Shown: positions 26,670 to 37,282 of the stretch, one piece after another
Numbering within the stretch: position 1 is the first letter of the stretch
Layout of the letters: each line of letters begins with the position of its first letter
NCBI RefSeq assembly: GCF_000473995.1
Contig: NC_022571.1
Span: forward strand, 2,883,416-2,947,415
Length of the DNA stretch: 64,000 nt
From: Clostridium saccharobutylicum DSM 13864
GTDB taxonomy: Bacteria; Bacillota; Clostridia; Clostridiales; Clostridiaceae
Reading direction: 5' to 3'
Translations under genes and position numbers: made by a program
The notes under the pieces: model-generated
Seen by the model: the letters and a program-made list of their open reading frames with translations, nothing else
Databases searched by the model: none
What the model was told of the DNA's origin: nothing

Positions 26670-28409
26670 TTATAGTCCAGACTTTCTGACTTCAATTCTT
26701 CTTTTCTCTTCATTATATAATACATGTATATTTTCCATAACTTCATCTAAAATCATCTTAGATTTCCCAAAACAAAATATTGTATTTTGATAAGCTAGCA
26801 TTGCACTTATCTTACCACTTTTAGGAACCTCTAACACTGTAGGTACGCAAGCTTTACTTCCAACTATACCCAAACTAATATTTCTTCCTGCAGATAATTT
26901 TCCACCTCTTGCAACAGAATTAGATTTGGTAAATAATATATCCTGCATTGCTGTTATCTTAGAAGTATACTGTCCTTGACCGCATATTATAACATTGCCT
27001 GTAGATTTTATATCACAATCTTGACAATAACTTATTCGTATATCTAGTGGAATTATTATATTTTTATCATAATAATCTATATCATTTTCTAACATATTTC
27101 TGAATTTAACTAAATCTTCACTAGATTTTAAATTTAAAATATTATAACCTAATAAATTATCCTTAATAAATCTTGCCATTCTATCATCTTTGATTTTATT
27201 TTTTATCCCCCTCGAGATTACATCCAACGATATTTTTGCAAGATTTATCTGCATTTCTTCCGCAGTGTTTTTTATAAATTCTCCAAACACTAAATTTTTC
27301 TTCTTCAAATTAGTAGTTTCAGAGACATATATTAATCTATTTATAATATTTTTATATTTAATTAGGATATCACAATACTCCTTTTTTGCCATATCATATT
27401 GCCCTGCTAAAATTTTAGAATTAAGTGCATTTCCTAATATATTTATTTCCCCACCAGTAACTACGTTAGATGTGTTAATATTTTCACTTACATCTAAAGA
27501 GCCACCTGCACTAACAGACATATTATCATCAACACTATTGTATACTTCAATATCTCCATAAAAATTAATATTACAACTCTCCATATTTACGCTTTCTACT
27601 GTATGGACAGGATTTACACTAATATTTCTATTAAGAACATGAGCCTTTCCATTGATTGTTGCTGTTATATTATTTTCTTCTACAATACACCCGCTTTTAA
27701 TATTAATTGGTATTTTTCTAACATATTCTCTTTCTACTATATTTCCACATACGTCTATTCCATCAGTGCCTATAACTTCAGGAATTATTTCTGCTATTTT
27801 ATCTCCCTTACTAACATTTGAAATTCTAAATAAGTTTTTATAATCAATTTTTTCATCAGAATCACAATCTGGGAAAAACATTTGTGTAGGGGTGAAAAAT
27901 AATTTTAATTCACTTTGTTTATCTTTTACGGGAATTTCGCCTTCTGCAACAAGAATTTCTTCTACACAACCTTCCCGTAGTTTTTCTAATGCTTTTTCTT
28001 TAATTCCAAATTTCACCCCATTTTCTTTTAATATTTGACGCAATTCTAAAGTTGAAAAAGGTTCTGGTTGTTTTTGATACTCTATTTCAGTCGCTAAAGC
28101 TAGATTTAAAAAACACTCTCTATCCTTTAACTTATATTGAATTTCTGGTGTATATACTACAGTCATGTTTGCTCTCATTTTATCTTCTGAAATTATAACA
28201 TTAATTTCCCTTTTCGAAGGTATTTTATTGCAAGTATACGTTATCGTGTCTAGCGAATTAATCTCATATGCCTGATTAATTTCACAAGGTTTATTATTAA
28301 TGAATAAATTTATATGATTTAAAGCTTTTATTGTAATTAATTCTTGATTATCCCCATCAGTTACTATTATTTTTCCATTAATAACTTTTGCTCCTGTAGC
28401 TAATTCCAT
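26670..28409 (-). CDS. FapA/DUF342-family polymer-forming protein
   Basis: 579 residues matching the clostridial FapA (DUF342) family: an N-terminal ~150-residue globular region, then the conserved F-F-P-D-C-D-S and K-G-D-K-I-A-E-I-I-P segment, then right-handed beta-helix repeats (V-Y-N-S-V-D, S-A-G-G-S-L-D-V, I-T-G-G-E-I-N-I) interrupted by a helical insert at ~330-430. Such proteins are thought to be cytoplasmic scaffolds linked to signalling or motility; exact function is unknown. AAGGGG precedes the ATG. It is divergent from the Na/Pi transporter. Confidence 0.8.
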   Translation of the reverse strand: MELATGAKVINGKIIVTDGDNQELITIKALNHINLFINNKPCEINQAYEINSLDTITYTCNKIPSKREINVIISEDKMRANMTVVYTPEIQYKLKDRECFLNLALATEIEYQKQPEPFSTLELRQILKENGVKFGIKEKALEKLREGCVEEILVAEGEIPVKDKQSELKLFFTPTQMFFPDCDSDEKIDYKNLFRISNVSKGDKIAEIIPEVIGTDGIDVCGNIVEREYVRKIPINIKSGCIVEENNITATINGKAHVLNRNISVNPVHTVESVNMESCNINFYGDIEVYNSVDDNMSVSAGGSLDVSENINTSNVVTGGEINILGNALNSKILAGQYDMAKKEYCDILIKYKNIINRLIYVSETTNLKKKNLVFGEFIKNTAEEMQINLAKISLDVISRGIKNKIKDDRMARFIKDNLLGYNILNLKSSEDLVKFRNMLENDIDYYDKNIIIPLDIRISYCQDCDIKSTGNVIICGQGQYTSKITAMQDILFTKSNSVARGGKLSAGRNISLGIVGSKACVPTVLEVPKSGKISAMLAYQNTIFCFGKSKMILDEVMENIHVLYNEEKRRIEVRKSGL

Positions 28410-28803
28410 ATTAAATTCCCCTTACTTACTAATCTTAAAAATCATATTAGCTTCTTGATTGTTACTTATATAATAATTTAATATTAAAATATTTATAGAG
28501 ATACTAAAAACATTAATATCTCTATTCCCCAAATTTCTATAATAATTATTGTATTCATTTATACAATGCTCTTATTTTGTATTATAAATTACTATAGAAT
28601 TTTATGTCAACTTTGGTTTATTAATTACACATGAAACTTTAATATTATTAGTAAACGTTTATTCAGTATCAAATTACTGCTAAAATCATCTAAATAGAAA
28701 CAATATATTATATTTAAGTTAAATCTTTATCACAAATGTTAACATTACAGAAAAAATACGTTAAAATAGACTATAAAATATATTATACAAAAGGGGAAAA
28801 ATT
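28410..28803. other. Divergent intergenic region
   Basis: Holds the promoters of the FapA gene (minus) and the Na/Pi transporter (plus). It is very AT-rich; no operator, riboswitch or ORF could be identified. Confidence 0.4.
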
Positions 28804-30417
28804 GTGGACACTATAAAAATTACTATTGAATTAATGGGTGGGTTAGGTTTATTTCTTTACGGCATGAAATTAATGGGCGATGGATTGGAAAACGTAGCCG
28901 GAGAAAATCTTAAAATTATTCTTGAAAAATTAGCAAGCAATCGATTAATGGGACTAACTGTTGGAGCGCTTGTTACAGCAATAATTCAAAATAGCAGTAC
29001 CACTACAGTAATGGTTGTAGGATTTGTCAATGCTGGACTTATGAGTTTATCTCAGGCACTTGAGATTATTATGGGTGCTAATATAGGTACTACAGTAACA
29101 GTACAATTAATATCATTTAAATTTGATCAGATAGCTCCTATTTTTATTTTCATAGGAACAATCTTAGTTATGTTTTCTAAAGCTAAACAAAGAAAAGAAA
29201 TTGGAAATATAATTCTTGGTTTTGGATTATTATTTATGGGAATGGGTATTATGAGCCTATCAATGCAACCTATATCATCCTCTGTTATTTTTAATGAGTT
29301 ATTAGTAGCTATTGATAATAATTGGTTTATAGGAATAATATTAGGGCTTTCAATTACGGCTTTACTCCAAAGTTCATTAGCGACCACTGGCATGTTAATG
29401 GCTTTATCTACAACTGGATCAATAAGTATTAATCTTGCAATATCAATACTTTTAGGTTGTAATATAGGAACATGTATAACTACATCACTTGCTTCCATCG
29501 GAACTAATAAAACTGCACATAAAGCTGCAATCTTACATTTAATTTTTAATTTTGCAGGAACAATAATCTTTATACCTTTTTTAAATACTTTAGATGATTT
29601 AGTGCAAAATACAAGTTTGGATGTCACTCGACAAATAGCCAATGCTCATACTATTTTTAATCTAGTTAATGCTATTTTATTATTGCCTTTTAGTAACTAT
29701 ATAATAAAATTGGCCAATAAAATAATTCCTGGAGAGGACCAAATTGAAAAAGCTGGCCCTAAATATATTGATGATAGAGTATTAGAAGCACCCGTTATAG
29801 CAGTTGGTCAAGCTATAAAGGAAACTATCAGAATGGCTAACAAAGCTAAGCATAATGTTGAATTATCAATGAAAGCATTTGTATCAGGTGATGAATTATT
29901 AATAAACAAAGTATATGAAAATGAAAAAATAATTAATTTGCTTGATGAAAGCATAACTACATACTTAGTAAAACTAGCAAAATGTGATTTATCGGATAAA
30001 GAAAAAGTATTAGTAGCATCAACATTTCATATAATAATTGATATTGAAAGAATTGGGGATCACGCTAAAAACATAGTTGATTTAGCTGTTGAAAAAAATA
30101 CTAGAAAGCTTAAATACAGTGGTGATGCCATAAATGAATTATATAAAATATATAATTTAGTTATTGAGGCTTTAAATATTTCAATAAACTCTTATATATC
30201 TAAAGATGCTTCTATCGCTAAGACTATTACGCAAGTTGAAGCAAAAATTAATTCTTATCAAAAAAGTTATAGAGAAAAACATATTCAAAGATTATATGAT
30301 GGAAAATGTAATGCTTTTGCAGGTGCTATTTTTTTAGACCTAATAACTGCCTTTGAAAGAATTGGAGATCATTCAACTAATATCGCAGAAAGTGTTGCGG
30401 ATATTCATCTAAATTAA
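28804..30417 (+). CDS. Na+/phosphate symporter with C-terminal PhoU-like domain
   Basis: 537 residues. The membrane part (~1-310) contains the two PNaS repeats with the Q-N-S-S-T-T-T and Q-S-S-L-A-T-T signatures and the G-A-N-I-G-T-T / G-C-N-I-G-T-C pair. Residues ~340-535 form a PhoU-like helical domain with E-R-I-G-D-H in each half. Imports phosphate with sodium, or acts in phosphate homeostasis. The start is GTG 28804, with AAGGGG 7 nt upstream. Length is normal for the family. Confidence 0.93.
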   Translation: MDTIKITIELMGGLGLFLYGMKLMGDGLENVAGENLKIILEKLASNRLMGLTVGALVTAIIQNSSTTTVMVVGFVNAGLMSLSQALEIIMGANIGTTVTVQLISFKFDQIAPIFIFIGTILVMFSKAKQRKEIGNIILGFGLLFMGMGIMSLSMQPISSSVIFNELLVAIDNNWFIGIILGLSITALLQSSLATTGMLMALSTTGSISINLAISILLGCNIGTCITTSLASIGTNKTAHKAAILHLIFNFAGTIIFIPFLNTLDDLVQNTSLDVTRQIANAHTIFNLVNAILLLPFSNYIIKLANKIIPGEDQIEKAGPKYIDDRVLEAPVIAVGQAIKETIRMANKAKHNVELSMKAFVSGDELLINKVYENEKIINLLDESITTYLVKLAKCDLSDKEKVLVASTFHIIIDIERIGDHAKNIVDLAVEKNTRKLKYSGDAINELYKIYNLVIEALNISINSYISKDASIAKTITQVEAKINSYQKSYREKHIQRLYDGKCNAFAGAIFLDLITAFERIGDHSTNIAESVADIHLN

Positions 30418-30448
30418 AGCCAAAACTCCCCTTCGTTAAAATCATATA

Positions 30449-30508
30449 AAACTAAATGCATATGTGTTTCATAAACTTAAAAAAGTTTCACACATATGCA
30501 TTTAGTTT
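30449..30508. terminator. Bidirectional terminator
   Basis: AAACTAAATGCATATGTGT pairs with its complement at 30490-30508, with a nested AAACTT/AAGTTT loop. It serves two convergent genes. Confidence 0.8.
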
Positions 30509-30567
30509 ATTTAAAATTATATAATTTAAAATTACAATAGGTTATCCTAAACTTCTATTATTAGCTC

Positions 30568-31395
30568 TTATAACTCTTCTGATAATTGACCTAGTAATTT
30601 AGCAGTAGAATTTAAATTTTCAATAGATTCTACTATTTTCTCTAATGCTGTTAATTGCTTTTCTGATACATTATCTACATTCGATACTTTTTCATTTATA
30701 ATCTTTATTGAACTTGATATATCTTTTATAACAGTTTCAATTTTACCTATAGATTGGCTGGATTCATTAGATAATTTTCTTATCTCTTTTGCAACTACAT
30801 TAAATCCCTTTCCTTGTTCACCAGCTCTTGCTGCCTCAATAGCTGCATTTAATCCTAAAAGGTTTGTTTGAGATGAAATTCCTTTTATGAATCCAACTAT
30901 CTCATCAGTATGAGAGGTCATTTCATTAGCAGCATTAGTTTTCATAAGTATTTCTGTATTCATGCTCGCTAATTCTTGAAAACTTGCTGAAATATCATTT
31001 ATTCCTGATGATATTTGTGAAACTGCTTTTATTAAATTTTCTGTAATACCAGTTACAGAATTTTTCTTTGAAAGACTTTTCCCAATTGCTATTGAACCTA
31101 TTACTTTACCCTCTTCTTTTATTGGAATCATGTATGACTTAAATGCTACACCTAAAAATTCTTTAGGAATCTCTTCAATTACAGTTTCACCTTTATTCAT
31201 AGCATCTCTAACAAATTCCCCAATTGGGTCTCCTTTTTTTATCTTAAAATCTATCTCTTTACTTCCTTTATAGTACAATACCTTTTCTCTATCTGTTAGC
31301 ATTATTTCTATATCCTTATCAAAAAAAGTATCTATATATTGAATTGCATCATAAATACCACTTAACTGATTGTTTTTCAAATTTTCTCTTAACAT
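30568..31395 (-). CDS. Soluble methyl-accepting chemotaxis-like protein
   Basis: 275 residues with no membrane helix. Residues 1-~125 form a small sensor domain (cytosolic Cache/PAS-like). Residues ~135-275 are a shortened MCP signalling hairpin with the conserved tip ([23 protein letters not shown]). It could signal to CheA/CheW from the cytoplasm. The signalling domain is much shorter than in full transducers, as in other clostridial soluble MCPs. Confidence 0.85.
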   Translation of the reverse strand: MLRENLKNNQLSGIYDAIQYIDTFFDKDIEIMLTDREKVLYYKGSKEIDFKIKKGDPIGEFVRDAMNKGETVIEEIPKEFLGVAFKSYMIPIKEEGKVIGSIAIGKSLSKKNSVTGITENLIKAVSQISSGINDISASFQELASMNTEILMKTNAANEMTSHTDEIVGFIKGISSQTNLLGLNAAIEAARAGEQGKGFNVVAKEIRKLSNESSQSIGKIETVIKDISSSIKIINEKVSNVDNVSEKQLTALEKIVESIENLNSTAKLLGQLSEEL

Positions 31396-31723
31396 TTTTA
31401 TTCCACCTTTTCTGCATATACAATATCAAAAGCACATTGTCAAGTACTTCCATTTATGTTTTTTTGACACGATTCTAATTATATTGCATTTTCGCCCAAA
31501 TTAAAAAACAATATTTTGAATTTACTACTTTCATTTACATTTTTTATTGGTTATAATGCCTAAAAATTAAAGTTTATATATTTTTCTATTTAGATAAAAC
31601 CAAACAAAAAAGTTACTATCTAAATTGATATTTAGCATTATAAAATAAAAAATAATACGACCAATTAAGAAAGCAATTCTTCCCTTCTAGCGTATTATCT
31701 TATTAAAATTCATTACTTATGAT
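31396..31723. other. Gap with the lipoprotein gene terminator
   Basis: No gene. It holds the upstream region of the MCP-like gene and the minus-strand terminator at 31640-31698. Confidence 0.5.
31640..31698 (-). terminator. Terminator of the DUF5780-like lipoprotein gene
   Basis: On the minus strand, ATAATACG pairs with CGTATTAT around an inner AAGAA/TTCTT hairpin, followed by a T-rich run. It lies beyond the family-B repeat, so the repeat is inside the gene's transcript. Confidence 0.65.
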
Positions 31724-31784
31724 AAGGCACATTCAAAAAATGATTATGACATTTTGGACTTGTTATTTTTTTCTTTATGTTCCT
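31724..31784 (+). repeat. Family B repeat copy B2 (61 bp, internally deleted)
   Basis: Left end AAGGCACATTCAAAAAATGA joins almost directly to the right end GGACTTGTTATTTTTTTC..ATGTTCCT. It overlaps the last ~12 codons and the stop of the lipoprotein gene. Confidence 0.75.
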
Positions 31785-32652
31785 GTAGCCATATATTATA
31801 TAAAGGATTTTCCCATTTTGAGCCATCCTTAAATTCTAAAGTCTTTACACATGCTAATATTGTTTTTATCTTGTTATCACTTGCAAGATTCCATCCATAT
31901 TGTTCTCCCCAAGCCTCTCCTGGCATAATACTAATATTTTCGCCAGCACCTATAAATTCATAACCTGTATAATCATTTTGTGTATTCTTTATCTCAATAG
32001 GATTACCATTTTCATCATATCCTAAAATTCCAACAGTAAATTTTGTTATAATTTTTTGCGATTTATTATTCATAATAACTTGCATTTGGTCTGGATATAA
32101 ATTTTTATTTGAAGTATTATTTACATGTATTTTTGTTTTCTCAATAGTCGCTAGAGATTCAGCTTCTACAGTATTGCTAAGTTCTTTAAACTTAGCTTGA
32201 GCTATTTCATAATGTTCACTATCTGATGATATAACATTGCTATACCCTTCAAGAGCAGTTGCGTAATCTTTCTCTTTTTCACCTCTTTGTCCATCGGCAA
32301 ATCCTTTTTGAGAATCCATTAAAGCATTAATTTCCTTTATATAATTGCTTATTGTATCCTCCATCCCCTTTATATTTTTGAATTTTTGTAAATTAGATAT
32401 TGCTAATGTACCATCTATCTGCCCATTCATAAATTGCTCTTTAATATCATTAACTTTATTATTGAGCATGTCCATTAATTTTGATTTGTCTTCATCCGTG
32501 CTAACTCTTCTAATTTGATTGAATGCATCACTATAATCATCTTTATTTAAATTATCCTGTATTTTTTCAAGATTTGTTTTACAACCTACTAATCCTGTCG
32601 TCAACGTAGTCACTAAAAAAATAATAAGAATTAACTTCTTTGAATTCTTCAA
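31744..32652 (-). CDS. Putative lipoprotein, DUF5780-like C-terminal domain
   Basis: 302 residues. Signal sequence with lipobox G-L-V-G-C at ~20-24, so anchored outside the cell membrane. A helical middle (~28-165) follows, then a C-terminal beta-rich domain (~175-290, with G-A-G-E-N-I-S-I-M-P-G-E-A-W-G) resembling DUF5780. The last ~12 residues (E-H-K-E-K-N-N-K-S-K-M-S) are encoded by a family-B repeat, so the native C terminus was probably replaced on insertion. Function unknown. Confidence 0.7.
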   Translation of the reverse strand: MKNSKKLILIIFLVTTLTTGLVGCKTNLEKIQDNLNKDDYSDAFNQIRRVSTDEDKSKLMDMLNNKVNDIKEQFMNGQIDGTLAISNLQKFKNIKGMEDTISNYIKEINALMDSQKGFADGQRGEKEKDYATALEGYSNVISSDSEHYEIAQAKFKELSNTVEAESLATIEKTKIHVNNTSNKNLYPDQMQVIMNNKSQKIITKFTVGILGYDENGNPIEIKNTQNDYTGYEFIGAGENISIMPGEAWGEQYGWNLASDNKIKTILACVKTLEFKDGSKWENPLYNIWLQEHKEKNNKSKMS

Positions 32653-32864
32653 AGTTTGTTCCTCCTAGTCTGTTATCTTATTATAAATTATAACATTAAT
32701 GAATTAAGCTGTAACCATCCAAGAAGTAATAATACCAACCAGTAATATTTACTAAATATTGGCCATATAATTAAATATAAAAACATTAAGTAATTCAATA
32801 TTGATCTAGATAGGTCTACGTTTATATTATAAACTTTCAGTTAATATTACAAGGGGGTTAAAAA

Positions 32865-33152
32865 ATGGATTTTATGTATATAAAGTATAAAAATAAAAAG
32901 AGGCACTCTATTATAAAAAATGGTGACAATATTTTAAATACAGATTCAACAATTATACCACTTAAGCAAAAAGAATTAAAAAATCCTTCTTCAATCTCTA
33001 ATTCATTTTCAAATATAAAGAATAATACAACCGTAATTCCTGTAATAGAATTAAAGAAATATAATTCTTCACATGATAATGATAAAAATAATGAAATAAC
33101 AAATTTTTTTCTTAATGCAATTCATAAAAATTACTTACGCAATAAAAAGTAA
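32865..33152 (+). CDS. Small basic hypothetical protein
   Basis: 95 residues, rich in Lys, Asn and Ser, no signal peptide or membrane helix. AAGGGGG lies 6-8 nt before the ATG, and a terminator starts 3 bp after the stop, so it looks like a genuine single-gene unit. Family not recognised. Confidence 0.6.
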   Translation: MDFMYIKYKNKKRHSIIKNGDNILNTDSTIIPLKQKELKNPSSISNSFSNIKNNTTVIPVIELKKYNSSHDNDKNNEITNFFLNAIHKNYLRNKK

Positions 33153-33154
33153 TA

Positions 33155-33187
33155 AAAAAGGCGTACTCAAAAAGTACAGCCTTTTTA
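33155..33187. terminator. Bidirectional terminator
   Basis: AAAAAGGC-GTACT / AGTAC-A-GCCTTTTT hairpin between two convergent genes. Confidence 0.8.
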
Positions 33188-33195
33188 TTGTATAT

Positions 33196-33834
33196 TTACA
33201 TATTTTCAATAAGTCTAATAATATAACTAAGAGTATGGAACTCCCTATCCACTTCAAACTTAATATAGTGAAGTCCTTCAATCAATGCTTCTCTATTAAA
33301 TTTTTCGCATAAAATCATCAAAGATAATGTATTTATTTCTCCGTCCTTAGTATCAAATACTCTTGATTTTTTAATAAACTCATTTTCCATAGCATTTAAC
33401 ATAACTTTTTTTAATTCATCATCAATCTCTAGTTCTGGCATTTTTTCAAATATTCGTATACCTTTATTTTGTAAATTAAAAGTTTTTGCTTTAGTTAAAT
33501 CACAACCTACAAAGATAGTATTAATAAAGCTTGCTTCACTAAAATCTGTACCATCTAAGCTTGCTCCTTCAAAAATAGTATTTTCAAATTTAGCTTCTCT
33601 AAATTTACAACCTTTTAGATTCGAGCCGATAAATTCTGCACCCTTAAAGCTACATCTAAAAAAATTACACTTTTTAAAATGTGCACCTCTTAAACTTGCA
33701 TAATCAAAATGTGAATTTGAAAAATCGCAGTTATAGCATTTACTTCTTTTAAGATTTTTGTAAATAAAGTTCTTATTAGTTTTTTGTGCATTGTCATAAT
33801 GAAAATTTTCTGGTGCACTTCTATTAATAGCCAT
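33196..33834 (-). CDS. Pentapeptide-repeat protein
   Basis: 212 residues from ATG 33834, which has TATGGAGG just upstream; the longer frame from 33876 has no ribosome site. Residues ~30-125 are about 15 pentapeptide units of the A(D/N)LXX type (F-R-C-S-F, K-G-A-E-F, I-G-S-N-L, E-G-A-S-L-D-G-T-D-F), predicted to fold as a right-handed quadrilateral helix. The C-terminal ~85 residues are helical. Some relatives mimic DNA and protect gyrase; nothing here shows that role. Confidence 0.85.
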   Translation of the reverse strand: MAINRSAPENFHYDNAQKTNKNFIYKNLKRSKCYNCDFSNSHFDYASLRGAHFKKCNFFRCSFKGAEFIGSNLKGCKFREAKFENTIFEGASLDGTDFSEASFINTIFVGCDLTKAKTFNLQNKGIRIFEKMPELEIDDELKKVMLNAMENEFIKKSRVFDTKDGEINTLSLMILCEKFNREALIEGLHYIKFEVDREFHTLSYIIRLIENM

Positions 33835-34057
33835 TATTACCTCCATATAATATGTTTTATGATAAGCTATATTCACTTACTATTTCCTATCATATTATCA
33901 AGCCAGATTTAATAATAATCAAATTCTTTTATTATTATTAAAATATTCTAGCTTCTTTACAATATTATAGTTAGTATCAACAAAAGTCAATCTAATATAC
34001 TGATAGCTAGTCACATAAAAATAAACAACAGGTCCAATTTAAAAATTAGATTTATAA

Positions 34058-35377
34058 TTATTTTATGTTTCCTTCTAACCAGTTTATAAATTGTTTTGCT
34101 GTTCTCGGAGAACGTGCATTATGCCATCTAACCCACTTTAAGGCTTCTGCATGAAGATATTCTTTATCTACTTCAAGTCCACGAGCATCAACTATGCCGT
34201 CAATAATTTTTAAATATTCTTTTTGATCTGGAGAATAGAACGATACTGTAATTCCAAATCTATCTGCTAATGACAATTTTTCTTCTATAGCATCCTGTGC
34301 ATGAACATCGTCATTTTCCCTTTCGCTAAAAGTTTCTTTTACTAAATGTCTTCTATTTGTGGTTGCATAAATTAATATATTACTCGATCTATTTTCTACT
34401 CCACCTTCTAAAATTGTCTTTAATGCAGAATAACTTGCTTCTCCCTCTTCAAAAACTAAATCATCTACAAATATTATAAATTTCAAATTTTTATCTTTAA
34501 GCACTCTAATTATCTTAGTAAAATCTACTAGTCTCTCCTTATCAACTTCAATAAGTCTCAAGCCTTTATGATAATATTCATTTATAATAGCCTTAACAGT
34601 TGAAGATTTTCCTGTTCCTCTAGATCCATATAACAAAAGATTATTTGCTGGATGTCCACTTAAAAATTGAAGAGTATTATCTATTATCGTTTCCTTTTGA
34701 TCCTCATAACCTACAAGATCTTTTAATCTCACTGGATCTGGTGATTGCACTCCCCTTAGATATGTATCATTATCTTCATGTTCCCACACAAAAGCTCTAT
34801 ATTCACCAAATTCTCCAGTTCCATACTGAACATAAAAATCTATAATATCATTCAAGCACTCACCCCAATCTTCAGACATTATGATTTTAATCTTTAATCT
34901 GTCTATGGCCTTTTCTGGATCACAATTATTAAAATTATCTTCTAACTCTATAAGATTTTTTACTATATCTTCTTCATAATTCATTACTCTTGTTTTATCT
35001 AAAATTACTTGTTTAAATGTATCAGTTTCTATGTTACATATATATTGTAATACTTTTAGCTCATAACCTACCTGGTCTATAACATTCTTATTTGCCAAAT
35101 CATTATGATCAATAATACAAGTAAACGGATTAGAGTCTAAAAAAACTTTATCCATAATATATTTCTTTAATGATGTATTCATCGATTTATTCAATAACTC
35201 ATAAACAAAATCATTATAAAGACTCACACCTTCCCCTACAGATATTTCATTTTTACTTAAGCACTCTAGTAAATCCTTATATTTCTTTATTACACAATCA
35301 TTTTTTAATTGCGTAAAAACACATAATGAGTTTATCATTATATTTGCTTTTTTAATTTGTTCAAAATTTTTACACAT
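34058..35377 (-). CDS. DUF815 AAA-type ATP-binding protein
   Basis: 439 residues from ATG 35377, preceded by a run of seven G; the frame could open 15 codons earlier but lacks a ribosome site there. A helical N-terminal ~190 residues precede the DUF815 P-loop module: Walker A G-S-R-G-T-G-K-S-S, Walker B F-I-I-F-V-D-D-L, sensor Y-A-T-T-N-R-R-H-L, and an arginine-rich C terminus (W-H-N-A-R-S-P-R-T-A). The family is widespread but its cellular task is not established. Confidence 0.85.
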   Translation of the reverse strand: MCKNFEQIKKANIMINSLCVFTQLKNDCVIKKYKDLLECLSKNEISVGEGVSLYNDFVYELLNKSMNTSLKKYIMDKVFLDSNPFTCIIDHNDLANKNVIDQVGYELKVLQYICNIETDTFKQVILDKTRVMNYEEDIVKNLIELEDNFNNCDPEKAIDRLKIKIIMSEDWGECLNDIIDFYVQYGTGEFGEYRAFVWEHEDNDTYLRGVQSPDPVRLKDLVGYEDQKETIIDNTLQFLSGHPANNLLLYGSRGTGKSSTVKAIINEYYHKGLRLIEVDKERLVDFTKIIRVLKDKNLKFIIFVDDLVFEEGEASYSALKTILEGGVENRSSNILIYATTNRRHLVKETFSERENDDVHAQDAIEEKLSLADRFGITVSFYSPDQKEYLKIIDGIVDARGLEVDKEYLHAEALKWVRWHNARSPRTAKQFINWLEGNIK

Positions 35378-35791
35378 ATGTTTTGCCCCCCCGAAAATAT
35401 TGCATATTGCTTTGTTAAACATATAAGGTACCTAAAAAATAACTTTTCAGATATGTAACGTATATTTTTATCTTAACACCAAATACTATTGGTAATATTA
35501 ATTTACATTTAATTAAAAATATATTAACATGCTGAATTATCATATTTTAAGTATGCCATATCCAAACAAATATTACTAAATATTATAGCACTTTAGATTT
35601 TTAATTCCAAACTTTTAATATTATTTTCAAATACATAATTCTATAATAATCTGACTCATGTATAAGTTTTCGCTTTTATTTATTTTTTACAATGCAGAAT
35701 TTATAGTTGTATGATTTTACTCTTAATGTTATAATATGACTTGCGTTTTTACGTGGGTGGGCGAGGGAGATTTGAAAGTCAGGTTGAAAGG
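35378..35791. other. AT-rich divergent intergenic region
   Basis: No gene. I looked for a purine riboswitch before the permease and did not find the CTACC..GACTATG signature. Confidence 0.5.
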
Positions 35792-37084
35792 ATGAAAAAT
35801 TTTTTAAAATTAAAAGAACATAATGTTACAGTTAGGAGTGAAGCTCTAGCAGCATTAACATCATTTTTTGCAGCAGTTTATATAATAATTGTAAACTCTA
35901 GTATCTTAAGTGATTGTAATGTTCCTATGGAATCATTAATTATAGCTACTGTATTCTCATCAATAATCGGTTGTTTATTGGTTGGATTAATAAGTAATAC
36001 TCCTTTAATTGTAATGCCAGGTATGGGGATTAATACATTATTCACCTATACTATAGTACAAACTTTAGGTCTTTCTTTTTATCAGGCTCTAGCTTCAGTC
36101 TTTATTGCAGGAGTGATTTTTACAATTGTTGCTTTAACTCCGCTTTCAAAAGCCCTAATGGAAGCTATACCACATAGTATGAAGGATGCTATAACTGTTG
36201 GCATAGGATTATTTATTACTTTTCTTGGACTTCAAAAATCTGGTATTGTAATCTCTGATTCTTCAACATTAGTTAAACTTGGGAATATAGCAAGTACTGA
36301 AGTTTTATTATTCATTGTTATTATGATCATTACTTTAATATTATTCTTAAAAAATATACGTGGTAATTTTCTAATTTCAATAATAATTGGTACTATTTTG
36401 GCTATAATATTTGGAATTGTAAATATAAATAATTTACACTACTCAATGCCAGACTTTGGAAGTTACAAAAACATATTCTTTAGTTTAAATTTCAATGCTA
36501 TATTGAATATTAAATTTTGGATAGCTACATTTTCATTGACTTTAATATTAATTTTTGAAAATATAGGAACACTTCATGGACAAGTTTCCGGAATGTTAAA
36601 TTGTCCTCAAAAAACTTCTAAAGCACTTTTAGGAATTTCGCTTTCTACTATAGCGTGTGCACTTCTTGGAAGTAGTCCTTCAGTCACTACAGTGGAAGGA
36701 ACTGCTGGAATAGCAGACGGTGGAAGAACAGGACTTACCTCTATAATATGTGGAGTAATCTTTTTAATAGCATTATTTTTTATTCCATTCATAAGTCTTA
36801 TTCCTAATATAGCGTTAGCACCAATCCTTATCATACTTGGATGTTTAATGGCACAAAACTTAAAAAATCTAGATTTTAATGATATGAGCGAATTATTTCC
36901 AAGTTTTATTACTATAGTTTCAATACCATTAACCTATAGTATAATAGATGGGATAGCATTTGGATTCGTACTTTATCCTATATGCAAAATATGCGTAAAA
37001 AAGGGTAAAGAAGTATCACTTCAAATGTATATTTGTTCATTAATATTCTTAGGTTATTTTATAGCTCAAAGCTTTATACATTAG
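35792..37084 (+). CDS. NCS2-family purine permease (AzgA-like)
   Basis: About 430 residues and ~12 membrane helices. It starts L-K-E-H-N-V-T-V-R-S-E-A-L-A-A-L-T-S-F-F and has G-M-G-I-N-T and the re-entrant S-S-P-S-V-T-T-V-E-G-T-A-G-I-A-D-G-G-R-T-G segment, matching hypoxanthine/guanine/adenine symporters of the AzgA branch. ATG 35792 gives the family length; the frame also has TTG 35741 and GTG 35753 but their ribosome sites are no better. Likely supplies purines for salvage with the nearby xpt. Confidence 0.85.
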   Translation: MKNFLKLKEHNVTVRSEALAALTSFFAAVYIIIVNSSILSDCNVPMESLIIATVFSSIIGCLLVGLISNTPLIVMPGMGINTLFTYTIVQTLGLSFYQALASVFIAGVIFTIVALTPLSKALMEAIPHSMKDAITVGIGLFITFLGLQKSGIVISDSSTLVKLGNIASTEVLLFIVIMIITLILFLKNIRGNFLISIIIGTILAIIFGIVNINNLHYSMPDFGSYKNIFFSLNFNAILNIKFWIATFSLTLILIFENIGTLHGQVSGMLNCPQKTSKALLGISLSTIACALLGSSPSVTTVEGTAGIADGGRTGLTSIICGVIFLIALFFIPFISLIPNIALAPILIILGCLMAQNLKNLDFNDMSELFPSFITIVSIPLTYSIIDGIAFGFVLYPICKICVKKGKEVSLQMYICSLIFLGYFIAQSFIH

Positions 37085-37171
37085 TTAATATTTTATTTGA
37101 ATATATCATTTTTTAAATTTATTCAAATCAATTTTGAGTTATATTTTAATAAATATATATAGTATTTAACA

Positions 37172-37214
37172 TAAAAAAACCATATTAAACAGCTAAGTTT
37201 TAGTATGGTTTTTT
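37172..37214. terminator. Bidirectional terminator
   Basis: AAAAACCATA / TATGGTTTTT with an imperfect inner stem, between the permease and Nudix genes. Confidence 0.75.
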
Positions 37215-37282
37215 ATCATTTTAAAATATATTATTTTTGTTTAACATATACAAGATTATTCAATAAATGCTCTAACAAAAAG

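Noticed and set aside
29127-29642. 171-codon minus-strand frame within the Na/Pi transporter gene
   Set aside because: Antisense shadow of a clearly coding membrane protein.
35442-35791. Purine riboswitch upstream of the NCS2 permease
   Set aside because: Neither CTACC nor GACTATG/GATTATG signatures nor a three-way junction could be found.
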